Shown piece after piece: positions 44,928 to 53,081 of a stretch of DNA of 64,000 bases. The position numbers and the translations under genes were made by a program. The notes under the pieces were generated by a model. It did not search any database and was not told the origin of the DNA. It was given only the letters and a program-made list of their open reading frames with translations. Within the stretch, counting starts at the first letter, position 1, and each line of letters opens with the position of its first letter. The DNA is taken from assembly GCF_003347515.1 (NCBI RefSeq), contig NZ_QEII01000243.1, forward strand, positions 1 to 64,000, given 5' to 3'. The DNA is from Rhodoferax ferrireducens. Lineage in GTDB: Bacteria > Pseudomonadota > Gammaproteobacteria > Burkholderiales > Burkholderiaceae_C.

Positions 44928-46433
44928 TCAGCTTGCTTTCTTGATTTCACGCATGGCTTTGTAAACCTCGGCCCATGCATAGTTGTGAGCATCATCACCA
45001 ATTTCGCCCGGGGCCAGGCCCATGTAGTTCAAGCCGCCGCTCAAGTCCATCGGCTGGATCATGCCGGCAAGGAAACGGTCGATCAGGCTCAGATGACCTG
45101 CATAGCGCTCTGGTTCTTGCTCAAAGCACCAACGGTCTTGCTCCGAGCCAAAGTGGTACAGACGCCCTTTGTACTCAAGTGGAAAATCTTTGACGTTCCA
45201 CTTTTTGCCCGGTGTGTAGTTGATTGGCAAGTTGCACATGTTGCAGACCATCGGCAAGGTTTCGGGGTAAGTCATGGCCATGTTGCCATCCACCACGTTG
45301 TCGATGATGACGTCCCAGCACTGACCCCAAGTGTCATTCCAGCCCGGGTACTTTTCTTCCAACCAGTCGCGGTCGGCAGGCGTGACACCTGCTGCTGGGT
45401 TCCACCATACGGTTGGCCGCCAGAACCAGACGCCGAGGTGCATGCCGTGGTGCTGCTCGCTCAGTTCTTCAAGGAAGTGATCCCAATACCAGGGCAAATC
45501 AAGCCCGAGATCGGTCAGGGCACGCTCGAACTGTGCCACGATGAACTCTTCCATGAACTCCTTGAAAGAGTGCTTGCGGTGTTCCACCGGGGTGTAGTAG
45601 TCCATCATCGGGCCCGTCAGCACCGAAAACAGTTTCCAGGCGCGCCAGAAGGCAATGTCAACCTTCTTTTGAGCTTCGGCTTTTTTTCCATTCTTTACCA
45701 GGATCTCCAGGGCAGGCCCGCCAATCTGGGCGTGTCGCGACTCATCAGTCTGCACACTCGATATCAAGCTGGCAAAGGTGTGATCTCCGGATTCGGCCGC
45801 ATCTGCTGCCAAACCGAGAAACTGCATGTTCGTGAAGCCGGTTTCAAAGCTGAAGGTGAGCATGATGGAGACGCTGATCGCGTCGCGCGTCATCATGATG
45901 TCATCGAAAAAGTGACGCGCTGCGATCGCACCCCATTCGTTGGTGTCATAGGCCTTGAACGCCCAGTCCATCTGGCGATCCTTCGATACATGCTCGTGCG
46001 GGAAGTAAAGCTGTATCTGACCATGACGCACTTCATCAAGACAGCCCATGGTGGCCATATTGCGCATGCCAGGTGCCTTGGAAAAACGCACCATCCGCGC
46101 CTCTGCACTGGCGGCAGCGTACTCTGCACGTGCGATGGCACCGTAGTGCGCCTTGATCACCGACTTCCAACCCGGGTCGGAGTTCTCAAAAATCTTTGAA
46201 CGCTCCAAGGCGCCCTTGACCGAATAGGCGCCAGAGTCTTTTTCCCGTTGAATCTTCACATATTCAGGATAGGTCTGTTTGTAAGGTTCGTCATATTGCT
46301 CCCACGCTTCGGCAGGGAGGCCGTAGTCACCCGCCAACTCTTTTGGAAACAACTCCAGATCTGTGACGTATTTCGGTGACCAATTGGTCGTTCTGGCGAT
46401 GTCATACCAGTCCATTCGATTCAGTAAAGCCAT
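44928..46433 (-). CDS. tmoA: Toluene/benzene monooxygenase alpha (diiron) subunit
   Basis: A 501-aa catalytic subunit. Diiron ligands are Glu104, Glu134, His137 (DEVRH), Glu197, Glu231 and His234 (DESRH), numbered exactly as in T4MO; the gate residue Thr201 is kept. By comparison with remembered T4MO pocket residues, position 103 is Ala (Gly in T4MO) and 180 is Met (Ile in T4MO), while Ile100, Ala107, Gln141 and Phe176 are kept. Only the first CxxC (CNMC) of the C-terminal YHS region remains. It hydroxylates benzene or toluene to phenols, the substrates of DmpN. Regiospecificity cannot be read from sequence. Confidence 0.96.
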   Translation of the reverse strand: MALLNRMDWYDIARTTNWSPKYVTDLELFPKELAGDYGLPAEAWEQYDEPYKQTYPEYVKIQREKDSGAYSVKGALERSKIFENSDPGWKSVIKAHYGAIARAEYAAASAEARMVRFSKAPGMRNMATMGCLDEVRHGQIQLYFPHEHVSKDRQMDWAFKAYDTNEWGAIAARHFFDDIMMTRDAISVSIMLTFSFETGFTNMQFLGLAADAAESGDHTFASLISSVQTDESRHAQIGGPALEILVKNGKKAEAQKKVDIAFWRAWKLFSVLTGPMMDYYTPVEHRKHSFKEFMEEFIVAQFERALTDLGLDLPWYWDHFLEELSEQHHGMHLGVWFWRPTVWWNPAAGVTPADRDWLEEKYPGWNDTWGQCWDVIIDNVVDGNMAMTYPETLPMVCNMCNLPINYTPGKKWNVKDFPLEYKGRLYHFGSEQDRWCFEQEPERYAGHLSLIDRFLAGMIQPMDLSGGLNYMGLAPGEIGDDAHNYAWAEVYKAMREIKKAS

Positions 46434-46556
46434 CTCAAGTCTCCTCTATTTAAAATGTGGCGGAATTGCCGTGACACATGCAACAACGAAAATTTATCTG
46501 CCCAAGTCTTCCCATCTGACAGGGTCATGTGGTGGCGGGCATTACCGTCAGGACTT

Positions 46557-46572
46557 CGCAAGGACCTTGCCA
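46557..46572 (-). promoter_or_regulatory. Sigma-54 (-24/-12) promoter of the tmo operon
   Basis: On the - strand: TGGCAAGGTCCTTGCG, with GG-N10-GC spacing exact. It differs from the dmp promoter at only 2 of 16 bases. It lies 124 bp upstream of tmoA, in the region shared with the divergent regulator gene. Confidence 0.88.
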
Positions 46573-46714
46573 ATAAAATCAAAAACGCCTTAAATCTCGA
46601 TATTTAAAGGGTTAACCACTACAAACGACTCTCCTTTTCTCAAGGAACCTGAGAAGACTTCGTGAAAAAAAAGGGTTTACCCTTAAATCAACAATCTAAG
46701 ATATTCCTTTGAAT

Positions 46715-46768
46715 TTGCGTATTTGATGAAGGGCGAACGGCTAAAATTTACCAAATAATCAAATTCAA
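46715..46768. promoter_or_regulatory. Upstream activator sites of the tmo promoter
   Basis: TTGCGTATTTGATGAA (46715-46730) and TTTACCAAATAATCAAATTC (46747-46766) lie about 151 and 185 bp from the -24 box. The second is nearly identical to the equivalent site of the dmp promoter (TTATCAAATGATTAAATTC). Because they also lie ~90-140 bp before the regulator start, they may serve autoregulation. Confidence 0.65.
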
Positions 46769-46855
46769 CAACATGATCAATAAATTTCAAACTTTTGGCG
46801 CTGGCACATAAATTTCGAGATAATTGTTTTTCATTGACCGTGGAGTGACCTATTT

Positions 46856-48535
46856 ATGAGCCTGAAATACCCCCCAAACGACGATTTACGACGCCTGTTA
46901 CGCTTTGAGCCAGAAAGCGGCGGGATCTGGCTGGGCGACCTGCGCATGGTGTTGATGCACACCATGGCGCTGACTGAATTGCGTCAGGATCTAATGACAT
47001 CAGTTGGCCCCGAGCATGCACGGCGCATCCTGACGCGCATGGGTTACGCCTCAGGCGTGTACGACGCCGAATACGCAAGAAAGACGCGACCAGGCGAAGT
47101 CTCGCAAGACACTTTTTTAGTCGGCCCGCAACTGTTCATGCTCGAAGGGGCGGCCAAAGTCACACCCATCAAGCTCAATTTCGATATCCAAGCAGGCCAG
47201 TTTTACGGCGAATTCAGCTGGGAGCAGTCTTGGGAGGCTGTTTCACACCAGCAGAAGTTCGGATTGGATGAAGAACCCGCCTGCTGGACGCTGCTGGGCT
47301 ACGCCAGCGGCTACACCAGTGCCTTCATGGGCCGGCTGATCCTATACAAGGAAACCATCTGTGCCGCCTCTGGCGCGGACCATTGCCGGATCGTCGGGCG
47401 CCCGATTGAAGAGTGGCCGGATGGCGAAGCGCATCGCGTTTATTTCACCAACGACTCCCTGATGGAAAAGATAGTGGCCCTGCAATCGCAGGTGGAGGAG
47501 CTGAAGTCGAAGCTGGAGCCCGTCAACCTGGGTGGCCAGCTGATTGGTAACTCCCCGGCTTTTCGCAAAGCCTACACGCTGATTCAAAAGGTGGCACAGA
47601 CGCAGGCCACGGTGTTGTTGACGGGCGAAACCGGTGTCGGGAAAGAGCGGTTTGCGCGCGCCCTGCATGAACTGTCCAGCCGGGCCGACAAACCGTTTGT
47701 AGCGGTCAATTGCGCCGCCCTGCCCGCTGAACTGATCGAATCCGAACTGTTTGGCGTCGATAAAGGGGCCTACACCGGCGCCCACGCCGCGCGTCTCGGC
47801 CGCTTCGAGCGCGCTGACGGCGGCACCCTGCTGCTTGACGAGGTGGGGGAAATGCCGATGGCGGCCCAGACCAAGTTGCTGCGTGTCTTGCAGGAAGGCG
47901 AAATCGAGCGCGTGGGCAGCGAGACCACGCGCAAGGTCAATGTGCGCCTGGTGGCTGCCACCAATGTGGATCTGGCGCAAGCCGTTCAGGCCGGGCGTTT
48001 CCGGGCTGACCTGATGTACCGCCTCAATGTCTACCCCATCTGCATCCCCCCGTTGCGCGAGCGCAAAGCCGATATTGAGCCACTTGCCCAGGCCATGCTC
48101 GCGCGCTTTTGCGCGCTGCACGGCAAACGTGTGCTGGGTTTTGAAGAGCGCGCACTGCAGGCGCTACGGCAATACGACTGGCCCGGCAACGTGCGCGAAC
48201 TGGAAAACCTGGTGGAAAGGGGTGTGATTCTTGCATTGCAGGCCGGCAGGGTCGAGTTAGAGCATCTGTTTCCAAACCAGCCAGATGGGGCGCAGACCAG
48301 CCTGGACGCGAATGGCCGCCTAGCCAGATTGCCAAGTGTGCAAGACGACGAGTTGAGCACGCGCATCTTGGACAGCGGCAGCTCGCTTGATGAGATTGAG
48401 GGACGTGTGCTGGACCATGCTGTGGCCCGTGCGCGAGGCAACCTGTCTGAGGCGGCGCGCCTGCTCGGTCTGACCCGGCCCCAACTGGCCTATCGGCTCA
48501 AGCAGCGCCAAGGTAGCGCTCCGACTACAACCTAA
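46856..48535 (+). CDS. XylR/DmpR/TbuT-family sigma-54-dependent activator
   Basis: A 559-aa enhancer-binding protein. Residues 1-200 form the XylR_N/V4R aromatic-sensing domain with a zinc site Cys143, Glu166, Cys169, Cys177 whose spacing equals that of MopR. The linker is followed by the AAA+ domain (Walker A GETGVGKE at ~257; sigma-54 contact loop GAYTGA rather than the common GAFTGA; Walker B LLLDEVGEM) and a Fis-type HTH (NLSEAARLLGLTRPQLAYRL). It is divergent from tmoA and is the only such activator in the window, so it probably drives both catabolic promoters. The inducer is inferred to be an aromatic compound. Confidence 0.95.
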   Translation: MSLKYPPNDDLRRLLRFEPESGGIWLGDLRMVLMHTMALTELRQDLMTSVGPEHARRILTRMGYASGVYDAEYARKTRPGEVSQDTFLVGPQLFMLEGAAKVTPIKLNFDIQAGQFYGEFSWEQSWEAVSHQQKFGLDEEPACWTLLGYASGYTSAFMGRLILYKETICAASGADHCRIVGRPIEEWPDGEAHRVYFTNDSLMEKIVALQSQVEELKSKLEPVNLGGQLIGNSPAFRKAYTLIQKVAQTQATVLLTGETGVGKERFARALHELSSRADKPFVAVNCAALPAELIESELFGVDKGAYTGAHAARLGRFERADGGTLLLDEVGEMPMAAQTKLLRVLQEGEIERVGSETTRKVNVRLVAATNVDLAQAVQAGRFRADLMYRLNVYPICIPPLRERKADIEPLAQAMLARFCALHGKRVLGFEERALQALRQYDWPGNVRELENLVERGVILALQAGRVELEHLFPNQPDGAQTSLDANGRLARLPSVQDDELSTRILDSGSSLDEIEGRVLDHAVARARGNLSEAARLLGLTRPQLAYRLKQRQGSAPTTT

Positions 48536-48557
48536 GAGGCGACCCGGGAGCATTGTG

Positions 48558-49277
48558 ATGTCAAGCATTCAAAAAAACCGTGTTGCAGACTCAGCCAACG
48601 AAGCTCCAGCGCCGCGCACGCTGGTGGAGCGCGCCTACCTGGCCCTGCGCCACGACGTGGTGTGCGGCAAGCTGGTACCCGGCGAGCGCCTGCGCGTGGA
48701 GCACCTGAAAGATCAGTACGAGGTGGGCGCGGGTACCCTGCGCGAGGCTTTGTCGCTGCTGATGTCCGATGCGCTCGTCACCTCGGAAGGCCAGCGCGGT
48801 TTTCGGGTGGCAACGATCTCGCTGGCAGACCTGGAAGACGTGACCAACACCCGCGTGATGCTGGAAACGGAGGCCTTGCGCCAGTCCATTCGCCATGGTG
48901 ATGCCCAATGGGAGGCCGCGCTGGTGCAAAGCTACGAGTGCTTGAGCCAGACCGAAAGAGACCTAGCAGAGTCTGGCTCTGAGCTTTGGGAGCGCCGCAA
49001 CAAGGCCTTTCATGAGGCACTGATTGCAAGCTTTGATTCAAACTGGAGCAAGTACCTACTGTCCATCCTGTACCGCCATGCCGAGCGTTACCGCAACATA
49101 AACTGGCGACTAACCGCAGCGCACGCCAGCGGACGCGATGTGCACAAGGAACACGAAGACATCTTTCGTGCCGCCGTGGGCCGCCAGGAGGCACGCGCTT
49201 CTTTGGCGCTGGAGGCACACATCCGCTTGACGCATGACATCGTGCGGCTGCAAGCGAACCAGTCGAAGCTGAAGTAG
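48558..49277 (+). CDS. GntR-family regulator (FadR/FCD type), probable repressor
   Basis: A 239-aa GntR protein with N-terminal winged helix (LALRHDVVCGKLVPGERLRVE, VGAGTLREALSLL, fragments) and an all-helical FCD ligand-binding domain with metal-type His residues. It starts 22 bp after the activator gene, and ATG 48558 follows CGGGAG; a GTG one codon upstream is possible. In Comamonas testosteroni a GntR protein (AphS) represses phenol genes beside the activator AphR; a similar pairing is likely. Binding sites were not identified. Confidence 0.9.
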   Translation: MSSIQKNRVADSANEAPAPRTLVERAYLALRHDVVCGKLVPGERLRVEHLKDQYEVGAGTLREALSLLMSDALVTSEGQRGFRVATISLADLEDVTNTRVMLETEALRQSIRHGDAQWEAALVQSYECLSQTERDLAESGSELWERRNKAFHEALIASFDSNWSKYLLSILYRHAERYRNINWRLTAAHASGRDVHKEHEDIFRAAVGRQEARASLALEAHIRLTHDIVRLQANQSKLK

Positions 49278-49344
49278 CCGCAGGCCCAGGGAATACCTTG
49301 AAATTTTTTGAAGTGGCACTTATGCCTACGCCAATTTGACCAGG

Positions 49345-49596
49345 TCAGATCTTTATCGGCGCCGACAACGTTCTGCCGCCACTATATTCAACATCAAGCT
49401 TAAAAACCAATCCAACAAAAGATGCGTCTCCAGAATCCAACTCAAACCATGTTGACGCTAAAAAAATGGCCACTCGAATGTCAATCCCAGTTGACGGGCC
49501 TTTTGGGAATGTCAGCTCTTCCATTCGATGGGCAAAAATGAATGGCCGCTTCACACGGACCTTGATGACCGTTATGGGCACGTTGAAGTCAGCCAA
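49345..49596 (-). CDS. Possible unknown small protein or gene remnant
   Basis: An 83-aa frame with natural-looking composition (FNVPITVIKVRVKRPFIFAH, then LASTWFELDSGDASF) between the GntR gene and trbI. No ribosome site stands out and no family is recognised. It lies in the boundary between the catabolic and mating-pair blocks and may be a leftover of the insertion. The remaining 49597-49741 has a direct repeat GACGCGGTGT and no other feature. Confidence 0.3.
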   Translation of the reverse strand: MADFNVPITVIKVRVKRPFIFAHRMEELTFPKGPSTGIDIRVAIFLASTWFELDSGDASFVGLVFKLDVEYSGGRTLSAPIKI

Positions 49597-49741
49597 GATG
49601 GGCGACTAGATGGCTTTCAAATTCATGAAATTGATTTGCCAGTAAGCTGACACTGGCATCCGTCTGTTTGACGCGGTGTGTTGTGAGCGGATCGGCATCT
49701 GCCGAACGACGCGGTGTTAGAGTCGCCGTGCAGTGCCATGA

Positions 49742-51214
49742 TCATCGGTAGGTCGGCAAGATGATTGAGCGGTTGACCATGACGTTGAAAGCCATGCCGG
49801 GGCGGATTTGCAGCGTGGGTGAAATGTTCAAGCTTTTCTGCAAAATCTTCGAGCTGACGTCACTCAAAGAATTCATGGCAGCAGCAGAGGCTTGAGTCGA
49901 GCCGGATGGCGTGTTGAATGCCCCCTGGTTTTGCGGTTGCGACTGCTGGGCGGCAACCCCCAAGAACGACACCAACAGCGCTGACGACCAGGTTTTCCAG
50001 AAGTGGTTATTCACCTGATCTTCCATGCCGGATTGACCTTGACCGTCGGCTGCCGACATGGCGCGCAAGGAAATCCGCGAACCATTGGGCAAGATCAGTT
50101 CATCCCACGCCGCCAGCACCCGTGATTGACCATAGGCGACATCAGCAGAGTACCTGCCGACCAGGCGCGAACCCTGTGGGATCACCACAGTGTCGGGGTC
50201 ATTGGTGGCATAAACAGTTTGGCGGGTTTGGGCCACGATGGTTCCAGGCAGATCGGAATTGATGCCAGACAGCATGACCGCGGGGATGACGGAGCCAGCC
50301 GTCAATTCAAATTCCCCCAATTTGGGTTTGAGCAATTCTGGCAAGTAGCCGTTGTCAAATGCTTCTTTCATGAAAGCCTTGTTGCGCGCTTGGGCCGCCA
50401 CTGCAGGGTCAAGACCGGCGGAGCCGCCAGCAGCCAAAGTGGGAGGTAAATTTCCTGAATTACTGCCGGTACCTGCCACCCCGGCTGGCGAATTCGCCAT
50501 GCGCATGGCCTCAGCCGTAGCCGACGCACGGGCAGTCGCAGCACGCCCATTGGCGGCTGACAGCTTTTGGTTCACACCGCCAACCACGGCCTCACCATCA
50601 GCATTCACGCCCATGATTCCTCCCGCAGCCGATTTGGCAGCCAGCGCGGCACCACCCTTGCTGATGTCCGCTGTTTCGGCTGAGTCAGATGCCATGAGGT
50701 GCCCCTGAATGCGCTCATACTTGCGCTTTTGCAGCCACAACCGGTGTGCCTCAGCGGGTGAGGGCGGTGAGGCACCACCACTGGCAGTTTGAGTTCCCCC
50801 AGAACTGCCTTTTGGATTTGACGAGCGGCTTGTCAATGGCCCTGTTTGCTGCCCATCAGCCATTTGAAGAGTGGCTTGATTGCCAACCGCTGCAGCCGCA
50901 ACAGTTGCTCTGCGCTGGATGTCTTCAGCGTTTTCCTTGTACGGGGCCGTTTGGCCTGGTGCATCACTGGCGGTCAATTGCTTTTTAGACTCAGCATTGC
51001 CGCCACTTTTGCCACTGATCATCACGCCGATCAAAATCGCCGATGCCACCGTTGACGCGCCGCCCAAGAGTAAAAACTGCCCTTTCTTGGACAGTCGCTT
51101 GGTGCCAGGTGGTGGCGTATGGATTTCCAGCGGCTGACCCGGGCCATCAATGGCCGCCACCTCAACGTCCGCTGGATCGTCAGCTTGGGACTTTTTGCCG
51201 AATCTGAACATCAT
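49742..51214 (-). CDS. trbI: Conjugative transfer protein TrbI (VirB10)
   Basis: A 490-aa protein that links inner and outer membranes of the mating channel. A short cytoplasmic start (MMFRFGKK ...) is followed by a membrane span (about residues 46-66), a long Ala/Gly/Ser-rich periplasmic linker, and the C-terminal VirB10 domain with QTVYATNDPDTVVIPQGSRLVG (pieces). The ATG at 51214 overlaps the trbG stop by 4 bp. It is the last gene of the leftward trb run. Confidence 0.95.
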   Translation of the reverse strand: MMFRFGKKSQADDPADVEVAAIDGPGQPLEIHTPPPGTKRLSKKGQFLLLGGASTVASAILIGVMISGKSGGNAESKKQLTASDAPGQTAPYKENAEDIQRRATVAAAAVGNQATLQMADGQQTGPLTSRSSNPKGSSGGTQTASGGASPPSPAEAHRLWLQKRKYERIQGHLMASDSAETADISKGGAALAAKSAAGGIMGVNADGEAVVGGVNQKLSAANGRAATARASATAEAMRMANSPAGVAGTGSNSGNLPPTLAAGGSAGLDPAVAAQARNKAFMKEAFDNGYLPELLKPKLGEFELTAGSVIPAVMLSGINSDLPGTIVAQTRQTVYATNDPDTVVIPQGSRLVGRYSADVAYGQSRVLAAWDELILPNGSRISLRAMSAADGQGQSGMEDQVNNHFWKTWSSALLVSFLGVAAQQSQPQNQGAFNTPSGSTQASAAAMNSLSDVSSKILQKSLNISPTLQIRPGMAFNVMVNRSIILPTYR

Positions 51215-52329
51215 TTGGCGCCCCAGCTGAACAGACTGTTTGGCGATGATTTTTGGCACTGGACGGTTTGGGCGCTGGCACCCACACCCAGAACAAGACT
51301 GAGTTTGGCGGGTTTGCCATCGAGGATGTAATAGCCATTCACCAGCCGGGAATTCAGCAGCTCGGTTTCATTGTTCGAGACATTGAACACCGCTGGTGCA
51401 TCACTGGCTGATGCACCCGGCGGCAATTGAATGAACGTGTGCGTGTCATTGGCAAAGACACGCGCAGGCTTGAACGCCGCCTCACCGGTGCAGGTGTAGC
51501 CAAAATCAAGCGTTGTTGGATCAAGTTTGCCAACCGACTTGTCCGCCACGACCCTTTGGGCTTTGGCCTGTTCGGCGGCAATCTTGGTGGCAACCATCGT
51601 TGCCTCAAATTCTGCCTTTTGCCGTGCCGATGTTTGCGCCTCGGCGCTCAAGTCGCGCGTCATTGCAGCCGGGTCATACCAACTCACCATAGGCACATAC
51701 TCGGTTTTGTTTGAGACCAGGTGCATGTAATAGATGCGGCCCTTGTCTGTGGTCACCACCAGATTGGTTGACAGGCCTGCCTGTGTCGGTTTGATCATCA
51801 TCACCGGTTTTGTCCCGGCTGTTGCGGTCTGCAATAGCCATCGCACCGTATCGCCAATCGACACGCTGGTCGCTGCTTCTCCCTCTTGCAGTGCAACAGA
51901 GCAGACGTGTAAGGGTGCGCAAGTAATCGTGGGACGTGAATACCCATAGGGATATTCGACAACGCCACCGGCGCCGACCAGCGCATCAGCCGTGCCTGTT
52001 TGTTCCCAGCGTTGCGCGGCGGCAAGCCTTGCGGCATCGGCGGCAGGAAGTTTTCTGACCTGGACCTTGGCTGTTGGCAGCATGGGTGTCGGAGCCAAGA
52101 CTTCAGGGGATGCCGTGATTTGTTGCTTTGCAGGGGTGGGATGCAAAGCCAGGGCTTCAACTGCTGGAACTGATCGCGGGGGTAATGGTTGAGTGGATAT
52201 CAGGCCATGATCGTTCGCTTCGATGGTTTCGACGGCGGCAGGCTTGGTTGACGAAGCTGCACCATTTGACTGTGCAAATGCACTGGCAGCCAAGGAAAGT
52301 GCGGCGAGAGTGAGGATGGATTTTTTCAT
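51211..52329 (-). CDS. trbG: Conjugative transfer protein TrbG (VirB9)
   Basis: A 372-aa periplasmic/outer-membrane protein of the core channel. It has a signal peptide (MKKSILTLAALSLAASAFAQ), a variable Pro/Ala-rich region, and the VirB9 C-terminal domain (LDFGYTCTGEAAFKPARVFA in part, THTFIQLPP). A Cys in CTGEAAF is typical of TrbG. ATG 52329 starts the signal peptide. It begins 11 bp after trbF. Confidence 0.94.
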   Translation of the reverse strand: MKKSILTLAALSLAASAFAQSNGAASSTKPAAVETIEANDHGLISTQPLPPRSVPAVEALALHPTPAKQQITASPEVLAPTPMLPTAKVQVRKLPAADAARLAAAQRWEQTGTADALVGAGGVVEYPYGYSRPTITCAPLHVCSVALQEGEAATSVSIGDTVRWLLQTATAGTKPVMMIKPTQAGLSTNLVVTTDKGRIYYMHLVSNKTEYVPMVSWYDPAAMTRDLSAEAQTSARQKAEFEATMVATKIAAEQAKAQRVVADKSVGKLDPTTLDFGYTCTGEAAFKPARVFANDTHTFIQLPPGASASDAPAVFNVSNNETELLNSRLVNGYYILDGKPAKLSLVLGVGASAQTVQCQKSSPNSLFSWGAK

Positions 52330-52340
52330 GATGACTGCCT

Positions 52341-52994
52341 TTACAGAACTTCTTTTGTCCAGGAAATGGACTTGACGTAAATGCCAAACGGGTTCCAAAG
52401 CGCGACTTTCTGGTTTTCCGCCAGCTTGGCGTCAACCCCGACCATGACGACCGCTTTCCAGTGTTCCGCCACAGCCGTCGCCCCAGGCTTGGCCTTTGTT
52501 TCCACCCAAGACACTTGGTAGGTTTCGCCCCCTTGTGGAATGACGGATGAAACCTCCACGCGGGTGACAGAGCCATCGACTGAGAAAGGTGAGTTGTCTT
52601 TGAAAAAATCATTTAGAAACCCAGCCACGTCGCGCCCAGCCATGGCATACACCCGGTTAAGCGTGACCTGTTGGGCAACAGCATCGGGCAACATGGAGCG
52701 GACGTCTTTGATGAAGGCGGCCAGTTGGGCCACCATCAACCGCTTGTCAAAATCAGCCTTGGCAACCGGCGCAGGACGAGCCACAGCAACAGGCGAGCCA
52801 AGTTGATCGGTGACAACCACAAACGGCTGGATCTTTGATTGGGACCCGATGAAAGCAATGCCCACCACAGCCACAACCGCGACAGCCAAGGAGCCAGCGG
52901 CAATGAGTTGCCAATTGCGCGCGCGTGAGATCAACCCTCCGTATCGCTCATCCCACTCCCGGCGGGCGTTGAGGTATGGATTTTGTTTTGACAT
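52341..52994 (-). CDS. trbF: Conjugative transfer protein TrbF (VirB8)
   Basis: A 217-aa bitopic inner-membrane protein of the mating channel: short cytoplasmic start (NPYLNARREWDERYG, typical TrbF), a membrane span (LIAAGSLAVAVVAVVGIAF), and a periplasmic VirB8 domain. ATG 52994 fits; longer frames upstream are not conserved. Its upstream leader carries a 24-bp element almost identical to that before trbJ. Confidence 0.94.
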   Translation of the reverse strand: MSKQNPYLNARREWDERYGGLISRARNWQLIAAGSLAVAVVAVVGIAFIGSQSKIQPFVVVTDQLGSPVAVARPAPVAKADFDKRLMVAQLAAFIKDVRSMLPDAVAQQVTLNRVYAMAGRDVAGFLNDFFKDNSPFSVDGSVTRVEVSSVIPQGGETYQVSWVETKAKPGATAVAEHWKAVVMVGVDAKLAENQKVALWNPFGIYVKSISWTKEVL

Positions 52995-53006
52995 GCATGC
53001 GTCCTT

Positions 53007-53030
53007 TTTGAGTGCTGTTGCCAAATACCG
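53007..53030. repeat. 24-bp element shared by the trbF and trbJ leaders (copy 1)
   Basis: TTTGAGTGCTGTTGCCAAAT plus ACCG, ending 53030, lies 13 bp upstream of trbF. It matches 22 of 24 bases of 58661-58684, at the same distance (12 bp) upstream of trbJ. The pair could be a regulator site, promoter or translation element. Confidence 0.7.
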
Positions 53031-53081
53031 TTTTGGCGCAAGCAGCACAAAAAAAGGAAGCAAACCCCCCAGCCGTTCGCT

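Noticed and set aside
44922..46199. 425-codon + strand frame antisense to tmoA
   Set aside because: Product composition is His/Val-rich noise typical of antisense frames; tmoA has all diiron ligands on the opposite strand.
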